A stretch of 64,000 nt of DNA from Streptomyces sp. CB02058 (GTDB lineage Bacteria > Actinomycetota > Actinomycetes > Streptomycetales > Streptomycetaceae), in contig NZ_LIPG01000003.1 of assembly GCF_001905505.1 (NCBI RefSeq), positions 1,426,001 to 1,490,000 on the forward strand, written 5' to 3'. The notes under the pieces were generated by a model. It did not search any database. It had not been told where the DNA came from and saw only the letters and a program-made list of their open reading frames with translations. Made by a program: the position numbers and the translations under genes. How positions within the stretch are numbered: position 1 is the first letter of the stretch; every line of letters starts with the position of its first letter. Of this stretch, positions 41,515 through 51,316 are shown in pieces.

Positions 41515-44176
41515 ATGAAGCCGTCCCGGCCGTTGTACGAGCGCGAACCGGAACTCGCCGCCGCCGCACAGGCGGTGGACGGACTCTGCGGCGGACAAGC
41601 AGCCGGCGGGCTGCTCGTCTTCAGCGGCGAAGCGGGCATCGGAAAGACCGCCCTGCTCTCGGAGATCCACGCGATGGCGGCCGACCGCTGCACCGTCTGG
41701 TCGGCGCGCGGCGGCGAGACCGTGACCTCGGTACCGTTCCACGTCGTACGCCAGCTCCTCCAGCCCGCGCTGGACCGGTTCCCCGCCGACGAGACCCGCG
41801 CCCTGTTCGGCGACTGGTTCGAGGTCACCGCGCCCGCTCTGGGCCTCGCCGAGCCCAGCGGCCCGCAGGCCGACCCGCAAGGTGTCAGGGACGGCCTCGA
41901 CTTCGTCGTGGCACGGCTCGCCTCCCGCCTCAGCCACAGGCCGCTCCTCCTCATAGTTGACGACGCTCACTGGGCGGACGGCGAGTCCCTGGCCTGGCTC
42001 TCCGGGTTCACCGCGCGGCTCTCCGAGCTGCCCGTCCTGATCGTCCAGGCCCACCGCCCGCAGGAGTTCGCCGACCGGAACGCCGACTGGGCCATGGCCC
42101 GCACCCCGGGCGGCGGTGCCGACAAGGGCCACCCCGCCCTGATCAGGGTGGCCCTGCGCGCCCTCACGCCCGACGCCACGGCCGAGCTGGTCCGCGCGGG
42201 GCTGGGCGACCACGCCGACGACCCCTTCTGCCGCGAGGTCTGGGCCGTCACCGGCGGCAACCCGTACGAGGCGGTCGAACTCGTCGCCAAGGCACAGGAC
42301 CGCGAACTCGCCCCGGTCGAGGAATCCGCGGGACTGCTCCGTGAGCTCGGCGCGTCGGCACGCGGCAGCGGTCTCGTCGCCCGCCTCGAACGCCTGGGCA
42401 CGAACGCCAACCGCTTCGCGTGGGCGGCGGCCGTGCTCGGCACCGAGATCTCCCAGGAACTCGCCGCGACCCTGGCCGGGATGAGCTCGGCGGAGGCCGC
42501 CGACTGCACGGCGCGGCTGCGTGACGCCCGTATCGTCAGCGGATTCGACCCGCTGGAGTTCGTCCACCCGCTCATCGCGAGCGCCGTCTACCGCTCCATC
42601 CCGCCGGCGACCCGCACCGCCATGCACGGACGGGCGGCCTGGGCCATCACCCAGGCGGGACTCGGTGCGGCGGCGGCCTCCCGCCATCTGCTCGAGGTCC
42701 ACCCGGACGACGACCAGGAGCTGGTCGCGCAGCTCCGCGAGGCGGCCCGCCAGCACCTCGCGGTCGGCGCCCCGGAAGCCGCCAGGCGTTGCCTCGAAAG
42801 GGCCCTGGAGGAGCCGCCGCGTCCGCACGACCGGGCGGAGCTCCTGTACGAACTGGGCTGCGCCACGCTGCTCTCCTCGCCCGCCACCACGGTGCAGCAC
42901 CTGCGCGCCGCACTGGACACACCGGGACTCGACGAGGCGCTGCGGATCGACGCCACCTTCCGGCTCGCCTCCGCCCTGTCCCACAACAACCAGCTCAAGG
43001 ACGCCGGCGCTCTCGCTGGCGGCCGAGGCGTCCCGCACGCCACCCGGCCCCGGGCTGATGCGACTGCAGGCCGCGCACTTCCTCTGGGAGGGCATGCAGG
43101 AGTCCGAGGACGACGGTCCCGGCCGTTCGGCCCGGCTCGCCCGCAACGCCGACCACCTCAAGGGCCGCGACAACGCCGAGCGCGCCATGCTCACCCTCCG
43201 CGCGTTCGACGCGATGCTGCGCGGCGAGGACGCACAACTCGTCGCGGACTTCTGCGAACGCGCCCTCGTGGACGGGCGCCCCGCCCGCGGGCTCGGCTGG
43301 ACCGACTCCGAATGGGGCTTCGAACTCCCCGCCATGGTCGGCATCACCTACGCCTTCACCGACCGCCTCGACCGTGCCGAAGCCCTCTTCAGCGAGGCCG
43401 TACGCGCCTTCGAGATCTCCGGCTGGAGCGGCGCGCACCTCGCGTTCGCCCACACCCTCCTGGGGCTCGTCCATCGCAGGCGGGGCCGGCTCGCCGAGGC
43501 CGAAGGCTTCCTGCGCGAGGGGCTGCGCCTCGCCGACCGCGCGGGCAGCGGCCTGCCCATCCACTGGGACGCCACCTGCCTGCTCGTGGACACCCTGCTC
43601 TCCCGGGGCAGGACGGCGGAGGCCCGGCTGGTCGCCGACCGCTACTCCTTCGGCCCGCCGTACCCCACCGCCATGGTCCTGCCGGACGCCCCGTGCGTAC
43701 GGGGACGGCTGCTCCTGGCCGAGGGCCGCACCGAGGAGGCCGTGGCCGAGCTGGAGTCGGCGGGAGCCGCACTGGAACCTCGCGGCCGGTTCAACAACAT
43801 CTGGGCACCCTGGGCGGGCGACCTGGCCCGCGCCCTGGCCGACACCGACCCGGTCCGTGCCGCCCAGCTGGCCGCCCGGGCCCGCGTCCACGCGGAACGC
43901 CTCGGCACGAACACGGCCATCGGTGAGGCCCTGCGCTGCGTCGCCCTCTTCGCGCCCGACGAGGAGGAGGCCAACCACCTGAGGGCCGAGGCCGTACGCC
44001 ACCTGGAGGCATCCCCGTCCGCCTACGAGCACGCCCTGGCCCGCTTCGAGTACGGCCAGGCCATCCGCTCCCGACGTGAGCTCGCCCGAGCCATGAAGCT
44101 GGCCACCGCCTGCGGCGCCGAGGGCCTGGCGACGCGCGCCCAGCAGGTGGGGGCGTCGATCCGGTCCTCGGAGTGA
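41515..44176 (+). pseudogene. LAL-like AAA ATPase with TPR region, frameshifted and lacking the LuxR HTH
   Basis: ATG 41515 follows an AAGGGGAGGG site. Residues 1-500 form an AAA ATPase domain: Walker A GEAGIGKT (38-45), Walker B PLLLIVDDAHWAD (about 145). Around 43006 the coding frame moves by one base: dropping one G of CCGG restores ...LKDAALSLAAEASRTPPGPGLMRL and the helical TPR-like region runs to TGA 44174-44176. Total length would be about 886 residues, but no LuxR HTH follows, unlike typical LAL regulators. Whether the shift is a real mutation or a sequencing error cannot be told from here. Divergent from the DUF309 gene. Confidence 0.78.
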
Positions 44177-44226
44177 GGTAATGTTTGTCCTGCGCGGCCA
44201 CCCGGGAACACCGGGAGGAAACGCAT

Positions 44227-44300
<74 letters not shown>

Positions 44301-44318
44301 CTGGAGACAGTCGCAGAT

Positions 44319-44354
44319 CAGGGCCGGTTTCGGAGTAATCCGAAACCGGCCCTG
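44319..44354 (+). terminator. Terminator of the tRNA-Pro gene
   Basis: Perfect 16-bp stem (44319-44334 with 44339-44354), loop GTAA, 18 bases after the tRNA. Confidence 0.85.
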
Positions 44355-44400
44355 AGTCGTTCTTGGGGACCAGTCGGGGACCAGATGGAGGTCCGGCGTC

Positions 44401-44616
44401 CTTGACCCGGCCACGAGCTGGCCGGTCGCCGCGCAGACCGGGCTGCTCAGCACCGTGCACCTGACCGCGTGCGCGGTCGTCTACCTCACCGTCGGCGTCC
44501 TGGCCCGCACGGTACTGAGCACCCGGCCCGCGGCAGCCCGGGCCGTCACCCGCGTCAGCGGCGCCATGATGATAGCCATCGGCGCCGTCCTGCTGATGGA
44601 ACGCCTGACCGGCTGA
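44401..44616 (+). pseudogene. LysE family exporter, 3' fragment
   Basis: In frame from about 44413 to TGA 44614-44616 the translation reads ATSWPVAAQTGLLSTVHLTA, then AVVYLTVGVLARTVL and MMIAIGAVLLMERLTG, the last two helices of a LysE/RhtB exporter. The N-terminal two thirds are missing; upstream is the tRNA terminator and a GGGGACCAG repeat (44366-44374, 44378-44386). A 3' remnant placed right behind a tRNA suggests excision or recombination at the tRNA. The intact thioesterase behind it was probably its operon partner. Confidence 0.75.
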
Positions 44617-44662
44617 GGATCCCTTTCACACCCACCCGGCACGAAGACGAAGGAGCACCGAC

Positions 44663-45118
44663 ATGACAGAGCAGACCCAGGAAAAGGCGAGCCCCACGGT
44701 ACAGAAGCGGATCCGGGACAGCTTCGAACGGCAGGGCCTAATGACCCACCTCGGCGCGCGCCTCACCCACATCGGCCGCGGCCGCGCCCACATCGTGCTG
44801 CCGGTTCGCCTTGAGGTGACCCAGCAGCGCGGTTACGTCCACGCCGGTGCCACCAGCGCCATCGCGGACAGCGCCGGCGGCTACGCCGCGCTCACCCTGC
44901 TCGACGAGGACTCCGACGTCCTCACCGTCGAGTACAAGATCAACCTTCTCGCGCCGGCCGCCGGCGACCACCTGGAAGCGGTCGGCACCGTGCTCAAGTC
45001 CGGACGCACCCTGACCGTCTGCCAGCTGGAGGTCTACGGTGTCCAGGGCGGTGGTGCGCGCAAGCTGGTCGCCAACGGGCAGCAAACCCTGATTCGCGTG
45101 ACCGAGCCCGCCCGGTAA
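44663..45118 (+). CDS. PaaI family thioesterase (hotdog fold)
   Basis: 151 residues from ATG 44663 with AAGGAG. Hotdog signature QRGYVHAGATSAIADSAGGYAALTLL, followed by VEYKINLLAPAAGDHLEAVGTVLKSGRTLTVCQLEVYG. Hydrolyses acyl- or aryl-CoA thioesters (family knowledge). It begins 46 bases after the LysE fragment. Appears intact, but lies within the region of gene remains. Confidence 0.88.
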   Translation: MTEQTQEKASPTVQKRIRDSFERQGLMTHLGARLTHIGRGRAHIVLPVRLEVTQQRGYVHAGATSAIADSAGGYAALTLLDEDSDVLTVEYKINLLAPAAGDHLEAVGTVLKSGRTLTVCQLEVYGVQGGGARKLVANGQQTLIRVTEPAR

Positions 45119-45280
45119 CGCCCTGTCGGCCGCATGCGGGACCTGGAGCCGATACGCCCCAAGCGTCCACCAGCGGTGAAGCGCGGCTACTTCCGCTGGG
45201 GCCACCGAACCCCGCTTGTCCTCAACATGGACGACGTGAAGCTCGGTGCCGTCCTTGTGACGCCTGGAACGTCCGAACAG

Positions 45281-45406
45281 CCCGACGATCGGACAGCGGC
45301 CCTCGCAGACTTCCTCCACACCTACAACCACCACCGCTGCCACACCGCACTCGGAGGCCAGCCCCCGATCGGCCGAGTGAACAACCCTGCGGGTCAATAC
45401 ACCTAG
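45281..45406 (+). mobile_element. IS481-type transposase, C-terminal remnant
   Basis: The last about 40 residues (LADFLHTYNHHRCHTALGG and PPIGRVNNPAGQYT) match the C-terminus of IS481/IS3-like DDE transposases. The open frame starts at 45134, but the first part (MRDLEPIRPKRPPAVKRGYF) does not fit a transposase, and the catalytic DDE residues are absent. No inverted repeats flank it. A dead relic. Confidence 0.7.
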
Positions 45407-46208
45407 CACCAGGGCTTCTTCGACCCGTCCCCTCCGGAGCAGGATTGCGGCGCCCACCGTCACGGCAGGCAGTCAGCCGGTTTCCGCAAACGGACGTATG
45501 ACCCCTCCCAGGCCCGCTCAAACTCCCCTGCCACCCGCAAGTGGCGCACCGCGCCGCTCGGCAGAATCAGTCCTCACGCTCGCCGGCATCCTGCACCACC
45601 AACTCCAGATGCCCGCGTTCCAAAAGGGAGTCCACAACACAACCTGTGGATTGACTTCTCCGTAGGAGTCTGTCTGCCACTCAAGATCTTCAATGTTCCC
45701 GAAGCAGGGTTGGAGCCGCCACTGACAATGCGGTACTCAGCGACAAACTCTGACATCGGCCGTGAGGCGGCCCGTCCTGGAACGACACCACCCTCGACTC
45801 ACCCAAGCACCAACTTCAGATCCGGGACATCGCACCCTTGGAATGAGCTCCCCGACAGTCGGGGACGATGCCTGGACAGCGGCCCGACGTGAGGCATACG
45901 CGAATGATCAAGGTGTGGCGGCATCCGTGGTCGTGGTGACGGCTCGCATGCGCCGGCGACGAGGGGGCGGCCTCGGCCATGCGAACCGTGCGGCCCCGCC
46001 TGCCCCTGGCGACGGTTGTGCGGCCTGCTGGTTTCAGGTGGCCCGGTGGACCATGACACGCGTGGTCATGAGATCCGGCCTCGGCTCGCCGACCGCGGCT
46101 GTCGTATGGAGGTCTGCGATGCGCACGCCTGCCGATGTGATCACGCATCCCGGAGCCACCGGCCGGACCGTACCGGCTCGAGGTACGGCCAACCGCCCAC
46201 GCCACGTC
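45407..46208. other. 802-base region with no recognised intact gene
   Basis: GC is lower and codon bias disappears. One short minus-strand open frame (45574-45756; MSEFVAEYRIVSGGSNPASG, 60 residues) has plausible start-like composition but no recognised homology. CCGTACC/GGTACGG (46168-46174, 46182-46188) may be a weak terminator for the following minus-strand gene. Rest appears to be non-coding remains. Confidence 0.5.
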
Positions 46209-47009
46209 CTACTTCTCCTCCGGCTCCCAGGCGCGGAGCAGGTCGAGCAGCCCTGTGTCTCCGTCAACGTGCAAGGAGTGGGCCTGGATGCGGTCGTACA
46301 GGTAGAGGACCAGCTCACTGGCCGTGCCGTGGACGGAGGCGCCGGCTGCGTCCGAGTCCTCACCGGTCGCGGCGTCGGGCGCGGGGATGCGGGTGGTGCG
46401 TGCGCCGTCGCCGTCGACGGTGAGGCGCCAGGAGAGGCCCTCGGCGGCGTGGAAGTCGAAGGCCGTGGCCTTGTGCGGCCAGGCACTCGGCGTTCCGCAG
46501 ACGGTGAAAAGGAACTCCTCCACACCGTCGAGTGCCAGGTCGACCGGCAGCGGCTGCGGGGCACCCACAGCGAGTTGGGCGTCGTAGGTGTGCACCGCGG
46601 TCTCCTGGACCCGGTGCCGGGCGGTGCCGCCCGCGGTCTGCGGTGACTGCGACGCGGGCCACCAGGTCCAGCAGCCGCTCTCCGGTCCCGCCGCGCGCAG
46701 AGCGTCCAGCAGAAGCCGCGTCGACGCCTCCAGCCAGGCCAGCAGGGCCTCACGCTCCGTCGGCACTTCCAGCGCGGCGCGCGCGGCGACGGCCTCGGCC
46801 GGGGGCGCGTCGGCGGTCCCCGCGTCGACGATGGCGGCCCAGAAGCAGTCTCCCCCGCCCAGGTGCTTCACCAGATCGAACAGCGTCCACCCGGGGCAGG
46901 TCGGCACCTGCGCGTCGAGACGGGGCGCGGCGGCGACCACAGCGCGGAAGGCGGTCGACCGTTCATCGATCAGTCGCAACAGGTCGGGAAACTCAAGATT
47001 CTTCTGCAC
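46209..47009 (-). CDS. Maleylpyruvate isomerase family mycothiol-dependent enzyme
   Basis: 266 residues. N-terminal DinB-like domain with His in LVKHLGGGD (near 49) and Glu/His in RHRVQETAVHTYDAQL (near 138-142), the metal ligands of mycothiol-dependent enzymes; C-terminal MDMPI-C domain (FTVCGTPSAWPHKATAFDFHAAEG). Without other catabolic genes beside it the substrate is unknown; such proteins also act in mycothiol-dependent detoxification. It is distantly related to the gentisate operon enzyme at 11378. Confidence 0.85.
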   Translation of the reverse strand: MQKNLEFPDLLRLIDERSTAFRAVVAAAPRLDAQVPTCPGWTLFDLVKHLGGGDCFWAAIVDAGTADAPPAEAVAARAALEVPTEREALLAWLEASTRLLLDALRAAGPESGCWTWWPASQSPQTAGGTARHRVQETAVHTYDAQLAVGAPQPLPVDLALDGVEEFLFTVCGTPSAWPHKATAFDFHAAEGLSWRLTVDGDGARTTRIPAPDAATGEDSDAAGASVHGTASELVLYLYDRIQAHSLHVDGDTGLLDLLRAWEPEEK

Positions 47010-47108
47010 GGCGGATGTCTATCACCGTGCTCCGGTGATCGGACAGCGATTTTCACAGCCGCTGCCGTATGGCCGTTGCGCACGTCGACGATTCGGGCAG
47101 GGTGGCGG

Positions 47109-47705
47109 TCACGTGGGGAGTACGGCATCCGCGTACCGGCTGTTCTCCGGCCTGGCGAGGAACACCCGGCGCTTCGGCAGCTCGATCTCCGTGACGACGA
47201 CGGCGATCTGGTCTCCGGCCTCGAAGTCCTCTGCCGGGATCGCCGCAGGGCGGCCGTCGATCTCTCTGAAGGGGACCAGTCCGAGGATCCCGTCTCCGAG
47301 GTCGACGAAGATGCCGATGGGCACCACCTTCGCAACCGTCCCGCAGAATTCCTGGCCCACCACCGTGCGCTCGGCGAAGGCGTGGAGGGGATCGGGCTCC
47401 AACGCCTTCAAGGACAGTCTGGCCTCAGCGTTGTGGGTGTCGGACCCGAGGAACTGGCACGAGACACGCTGCCCTACCTGAACGACATCGGAGGGATCAT
47501 CGAAGCGCCGCCAGGACAGTTCGGGGACACCGAGGAACCCGACACCGGGCAGGGTGGGGTGTGCAGGCCCGTCGTCCAGGGCCACGAAGACCCCGAACCG
47601 TTCGATCGCCACGACGGTGCCGGACAAGATGTCGCCGCGGTGCAGGGACTCGAGAAACGCCCGGAGTTCCGGGCTCTCGGACTGCCATTCCATACCCGCA
47701 ACCAT
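47109..47705 (-). CDS. Protein with two S1 RNA-binding domains
   Basis: 198 residues. S1 domain one about 22-98 (RGDILSGTVVAIERFGVFVALDDG), domain two about 112-190 (VVGQEFCGTVAKVVPIGIFVDLGDGILGLVPFREIDG). Probably an RNA- or ribosome-associated protein; function not known. Start ATG 47705; an in-frame ATG at 47693 is an alternative, and neither has a strong ribosome site. Confidence 0.82.
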   Translation of the reverse strand: MVAGMEWQSESPELRAFLESLHRGDILSGTVVAIERFGVFVALDDGPAHPTLPGVGFLGVPELSWRRFDDPSDVVQVGQRVSCQFLGSDTHNAEARLSLKALEPDPLHAFAERTVVGQEFCGTVAKVVPIGIFVDLGDGILGLVPFREIDGRPAAIPAEDFEAGDQIAVVVTEIELPKRRVFLARPENSRYADAVLPT

Positions 47706-47760
47706 GGCACACGGCGTGCCGTGCCGGCCATGTCCCGTATCCCCTGATGCTGAGCCTTGC

Positions 47761-47780
47761 CCTTGACCCGTGGGTCAAGG
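47761..47780. promoter_or_regulatory. MerR-type operator CCTTGACCCGTGGGTCAAGG
   Basis: Perfect 9-2-9 palindrome 14 bases before the reductase ATG (47795). CCTTGACC/GGTCAAGG halves are typical of MerR-family operators. A MerR gene is the second gene of the unit (48811), which makes autoregulation likely. Confidence 0.8.
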
Positions 47781-47794
47781 TCTAACGTCCAGCC

Positions 47795-48793
47795 ATGAAC
47801 GCAACTCATCGTCTTGTACGCCTGGTTCGCCGCAGGGACGGACTGCCGACCGCGGACGACTTCTCCTTGGTGGAGGCGCCTGTTCCCCTGCCCCAGGCCG
47901 GCCAAGTGCTGGTGCGCAACACCCAATTCCTCGTCTTTCCCGGTCTGCGTACCCTCATCGGGCGCGAGACGCGTGACGTTCCGCTGCCGCCGATCAACCC
48001 CGGCGACACCTTGTTCGGGCCCGCGATCGGCGAGGTGGTCGATGGAGCGCTGAAGGGGCGGCAGGTCCTGCACCTTCAGGGCTGGCGGGAGTACGCGACG
48101 CCTGCCGCTGCCGAGTACCGGCTGCTGGACGGCATCCTGCCCAGCCCGGTGGCTCATCTCGCCCAGGGCTCAGCGGCGTACGGTGCGCTGACCCGGCTGG
48201 CGGAGGTCCGGGAGGGCGATACCGTGTTCGTCACCGGAGCCGCGGGTGCTGTGGGCACCATGGCGGGCCAGATCGCACGGCTGCTGGGTGCTGCCCGGGT
48301 CGTCGGGAGCACCGGCTCACCGGACAAGGCCGAGCGCCTGGAGAAGGAACTCGGCTACGACGCCGTCGTGCTGCGCGGCGCGACCTCGCTCGCCGGCCGG
48401 CTTGCCGAGGCGGCACCGGACGGCATCGACGTCGTCCTGGACACCGTGGGCGGCGAACAGCTGACGGCTGCCGTGCATGCGGCGAACCGGGGCGCCCGGT
48501 TCGCCCTCGTCGGCGCCTTGGCCGGTCAGCTGTCCCCGGACCGGGCGGGCGGGAGCGCGCCGACCGTGCTCGACAGCTACCGGTTGCTGACCCGGGGCAT
48601 CACGATCGCCGGCTACAGCGGCGTGGACCACCCGGATGTCGAGGCGGAGTGGGAGGCCCGCTTCGGAGCCTGGCTGCGGGCGGGCGAGATCCGTTTCCCG
48701 TACACCCCGGTCCGCGGAATGGAGCGCGCCCCAGGCGCGTTGCCCGAACTGATCGCCGGGCGCTCCTTCGGGGCGTCCGTCGTGGAGTTGTAG
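47795..48793 (+). CDS. Zinc-independent MDR superfamily NADP-dependent oxidoreductase
   Basis: 332 residues, LTB4-dehydrogenase/curcumin-reductase type: substrate domain with PLPQAGQVLVRNTQFLVFPGLRTLIG, nucleotide motif VFVTGAAGAVGTMAGQIARLLGA near 150 and VDVVLDTVGGEQL. No zinc ligands. Likely a NADPH-dependent alkenal/one oxidoreductase, consistent with an electrophile-responsive MerR regulator (inference). The ATG lies 14 bases past the operator, leaving a very short leader. Confidence 0.87.
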   Translation: MNATHRLVRLVRRRDGLPTADDFSLVEAPVPLPQAGQVLVRNTQFLVFPGLRTLIGRETRDVPLPPINPGDTLFGPAIGEVVDGALKGRQVLHLQGWREYATPAAAEYRLLDGILPSPVAHLAQGSAAYGALTRLAEVREGDTVFVTGAAGAVGTMAGQIARLLGAARVVGSTGSPDKAERLEKELGYDAVVLRGATSLAGRLAEAAPDGIDVVLDTVGGEQLTAAVHAANRGARFALVGALAGQLSPDRAGGSAPTVLDSYRLLTRGITIAGYSGVDHPDVEAEWEARFGAWLRAGEIRFPYTPVRGMERAPGALPELIAGRSFGASVVEL

Positions 48794-48810
48794 GACGGGA
48801 CGGAGTGGCC

Positions 48811-49290
48811 ATGCGAATCGGCGAGGCAGCGGCGGCAGCCGGAACCACACCACGTGCCCTGCGCCTGTACGAGGCGCGTGGCCTGCTGCCACCCCCACCC
48901 CGCTCCACGTCCGGTCAACGTGAGTACGACTCCACCGCGGTGGCCCGCGTGAAAGTCATCCGCACCCTCCTGAATCTGGGCCTCACCCTGGAAGACATCC
49001 GTCGCCGCGCCCACCGCCTGGACGTGCTCGTCCGGAAGGGGCCGTCGGCTTCCTGTGCCGGCCGCCCTGGCGAGTTCAGCGACGTGGTCGCCGATCGTCT
49101 GGCGGTCCTGGACGCCGAGATCGCCCGCCTCACACACCTACGGCAGAGACTCGCCGCAGCCGCAGGAGAGGGGCAGAGCGCGCCTCGTCCCGGGCCAGGA
49201 TCGGAGCGCCCCGCGATCCACAGCCACTGGCCGGCACTGGCCGGGCGGCCGGCCGGACCGATCGCCAGGAAGGACGCAGCCAGGGGATGA
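48811..49290 (+). CDS. MerR family transcriptional regulator
   Basis: 159 residues from ATG 48811 with GGAG. N-terminal HTH MRIGEAAAAAGTTPRALRLYEARGLLPPPPRS at 1-32, effector region with one cysteine (SASCAGRPGE near 73) and a long C-terminal helix (DRLAVLDAEIARLTHLRQRL). Activates or represses the preceding reductase gene, through the operator at 47761-47780. Co-transcribed, 17 bases after its stop. Confidence 0.88.
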   Translation: MRIGEAAAAAGTTPRALRLYEARGLLPPPPRSTSGQREYDSTAVARVKVIRTLLNLGLTLEDIRRRAHRLDVLVRKGPSASCAGRPGEFSDVVADRLAVLDAEIARLTHLRQRLAAAAGEGQSAPRPGPGSERPAIHSHWPALAGRPAGPIARKDAARG

Positions 49291-49559
49291 CTCCGCCTGC
49301 GGTGGCTCGGCGGCAGTGCCGAAGTGCCACTTGGCGAAACCGGCGGTCGATGCGGAACACCTCCGGGTCGGCAGGGAGGACTCTCGCTGTATCAACGGCA
49401 ACTTTCGGCGCTTTCCAAGCGGCACCCGGCTGACGGATGAAGCCCGCCAGAAGAGGTCGGGCGACCACCTGAGGGCCCTTTACGGGGCCGAGACGCAAGT
49501 AGGGCTGATCCGGCGGGCACTTCGGTCATCTGCGAAGCACGGCAGCGTACCGTGGCAGC

Positions 49560-50774
49560 GTGGCAGACGAAGACCTGGGGAAGACGCTGCGCCGACTGCG
49601 GCGGCTGGCCTCCCTGACGCAGGAAGAGCTGGCCGAGCGCTCCGGTGTGTCCGTCGATGTGATCCGTCAGCTCGAACAGCGGCGGAAGCACTCCGCACGC
49701 CTGCCCACGCTGCACGCACTCGCCGACGGCTTGGGCGTGGAGCTGACGACACTGCTGGGTGATCCTCCGGCGGTCACGGCAGGCGGAGAGAGCGACGGCC
49801 CGCGCTTCGTCGCCGTACGCCGGGCCGTCATGCCCGCGCTGTGGGGGCCGCCGCCGGAACCGACCGGCCCGGACTTCTCTCCGGACCGGCTGCGAGAGCG
49901 GATCGCAGACGGGTGGTCGCAGTATCACGCAGCTGAATTCGACTCCGTGATGAAGAGTCTCCCCGACCTGATCACCGACGCGCGTTCCGCCACTGTGTCC
50001 GGGGACGGTGACGACCGCAACGCCGGCTTTGCAGCCCTGAGCAAGGCGCTCCAGCTCGCCGGACACGTCGCCGTGCGTATGGGCAAGACAGACCTTGCCC
50101 TGACGAGCCTGGAGCGGGCCATAGGCGCAGCGGAGCAAGCCGCAGATCCGCTCCTGGTCCCCATGGTCGTGAACTCTGTCGCGTGGACCTACCAGCGGCA
50201 AGGCCGTCTGGAGGACGCCCTGGGAATCGCTCTTCGCTCGGCTGAGGCGATCGAGAGCGGAGGGCGCACAGACACAGCCGACGGGCTGAAGGTGTGGGGT
50301 GCACTGACCATGAGCGCCGCCACCTCTGCCGCACGGAGCGGCGACTACGAGCGTGCGGCTGAGCTGATGGCAGGAGCGGAGAAGGAAGCTGCCCGCGTCT
50401 CCAAGCTGCCCGCGGGCAGTGACAACCGCATGGTGAGCGTCTTCAGCCCGTCCTCCGTGCGCATCGAACGCGTCCGTCTCGCCGTGCAGTACGGGCATCC
50501 GGAAGACGCCCTGGCGCTAGCCAAGGGCATGCGCCTGAGCAAGGACACCCCGCCGTCGTGGCGCACGTGGCTGTTGCTGGACGTGGCCCGGGCCCACACC
50601 GACACCGGGGATGCGGCCGGAGCGGTGAAGACCCTGGAATCCCTGCGCCGTGTGGCGCCGACCTGGATGCAGCACCACACTTTGGCCGTGGCCATCGTGC
50701 GCGACCTGTGGGCACTGCCCAATCACCCCTCGGGCCTGCGGCCGTTGGCGGAGTTCCTGGGAATCTGCGAATAG
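49560..50774 (+). CDS. XRE family regulator with C-terminal TPR-like domain
   Basis: 404 residues from GTG 49560. HTH at about 5-62 (LGKTLRRLRRLASLTQEELAERSGVSVDVIRQLEQRRKHSARLPTLHALADGL), followed by about 300 residues of helical repeats (FAALSKALQLAGHVAVRMGKTDLALTSLERAIGAAEQAADPLLVPMVVNSVAWTYQRQGRLEDALGIALRSAEAI). This HTH-TPR layout is widespread in Streptomyces and resembles peptide-responsive regulators, though ligand is unknown. An ATP-binding protein gene follows after 125 bases, a pairing also seen in WhiJ-like loci. Confidence 0.87.
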   Translation: MADEDLGKTLRRLRRLASLTQEELAERSGVSVDVIRQLEQRRKHSARLPTLHALADGLGVELTTLLGDPPAVTAGGESDGPRFVAVRRAVMPALWGPPPEPTGPDFSPDRLRERIADGWSQYHAAEFDSVMKSLPDLITDARSATVSGDGDDRNAGFAALSKALQLAGHVAVRMGKTDLALTSLERAIGAAEQAADPLLVPMVVNSVAWTYQRQGRLEDALGIALRSAEAIESGGRTDTADGLKVWGALTMSAATSAARSGDYERAAELMAGAEKEAARVSKLPAGSDNRMVSVFSPSSVRIERVRLAVQYGHPEDALALAKGMRLSKDTPPSWRTWLLLDVARAHTDTGDAAGAVKTLESLRRVAPTWMQHHTLAVAIVRDLWALPNHPSGLRPLAEFLGICE

Positions 50775-50899
50775 TGTGGTGAAAGTGGGACGTTGCGCCC
50801 CTGTCAGCGTTCCGGGCATGTCGCTTACATGAGCGGACAGCGCCCCGGCGGCCGTGCGACCGGCCCCGGGGCTCGGCCGATCTGAGGAAGCAGACCGAC

Positions 50900-51316
50900 A
50901 TGCCGCAACCTACAACCTGTGCCCGCCCGACCGGCTACCCCGGGTACAGCGAGACCCTGCCGAGAGAATCCGAGAGCGCCGACGACGCCCGGCGTTTGGT
51001 GCGCGTTGCCTGCGCGGTCTGGGGGTTGGACGAGTTGGCCGAGGACGGGGCGTTGATCGTGTCCGAGTTGGTGGCCAACGCTGTGCAGCACGCACGGCGG
51101 GAGTCCATCCGAATCGTCGTCGACCGTCCCGACGCCGCGCGGGTGCGGGTCGGCGTCGCCGATCTCTCCCGGGCGCGGCCGGTGGAGCGCGAAGCGGACG
51201 ACAACGAGGAGGGCGGGCGCGGTCTCCGTCTCGTGGCGGCACTGGCCGCCGACTGGGGCACGGATGAGCGGCGCTGGGGCAAGATCGTCTGGGCGGACTT
51301 GGAGGTGCGCGGGTGA
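50900..51316 (+). CDS. RsbW-like ATP-binding protein (HATPase_c_2)
   Basis: 138 residues. GHKL ATPase motifs: N-box LIVSELVANAVQHA, G1-like VGVADLSRARP where the usual DxGxG is changed, and G2 EGGRGLRLVAALAADWG. Similar to anti-sigma-factor kinases of Streptomyces. The degenerate G1 box (VADLS) suggests altered ATP binding. Ribosome site GAGGAAG before ATG 50900; the stop overlaps the GTG of the next small gene. Confidence 0.85.
   Translation: MPQPTTCARPTGYPGYSETLPRESESADDARRLVRVACAVWGLDELAEDGALIVSELVANAVQHARRESIRIVVDRPDAARVRVGVADLSRARPVEREADDNEEGGRGLRLVAALAADWGTDERRWGKIVWADLEVRG

Noticed and set aside
41407..43347. Upstream extension of the DUF309 gene over the LAL-like gene
   Set aside because: Antisense to a plus-strand gene with clear Walker motifs; DUF309 begins near 41406.
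45134..45280. First half of the IS481-tail open frame as a coding gene
   Set aside because: No recognisable domain, different composition from the transposase tail, so probably a chance fusion of remnants.
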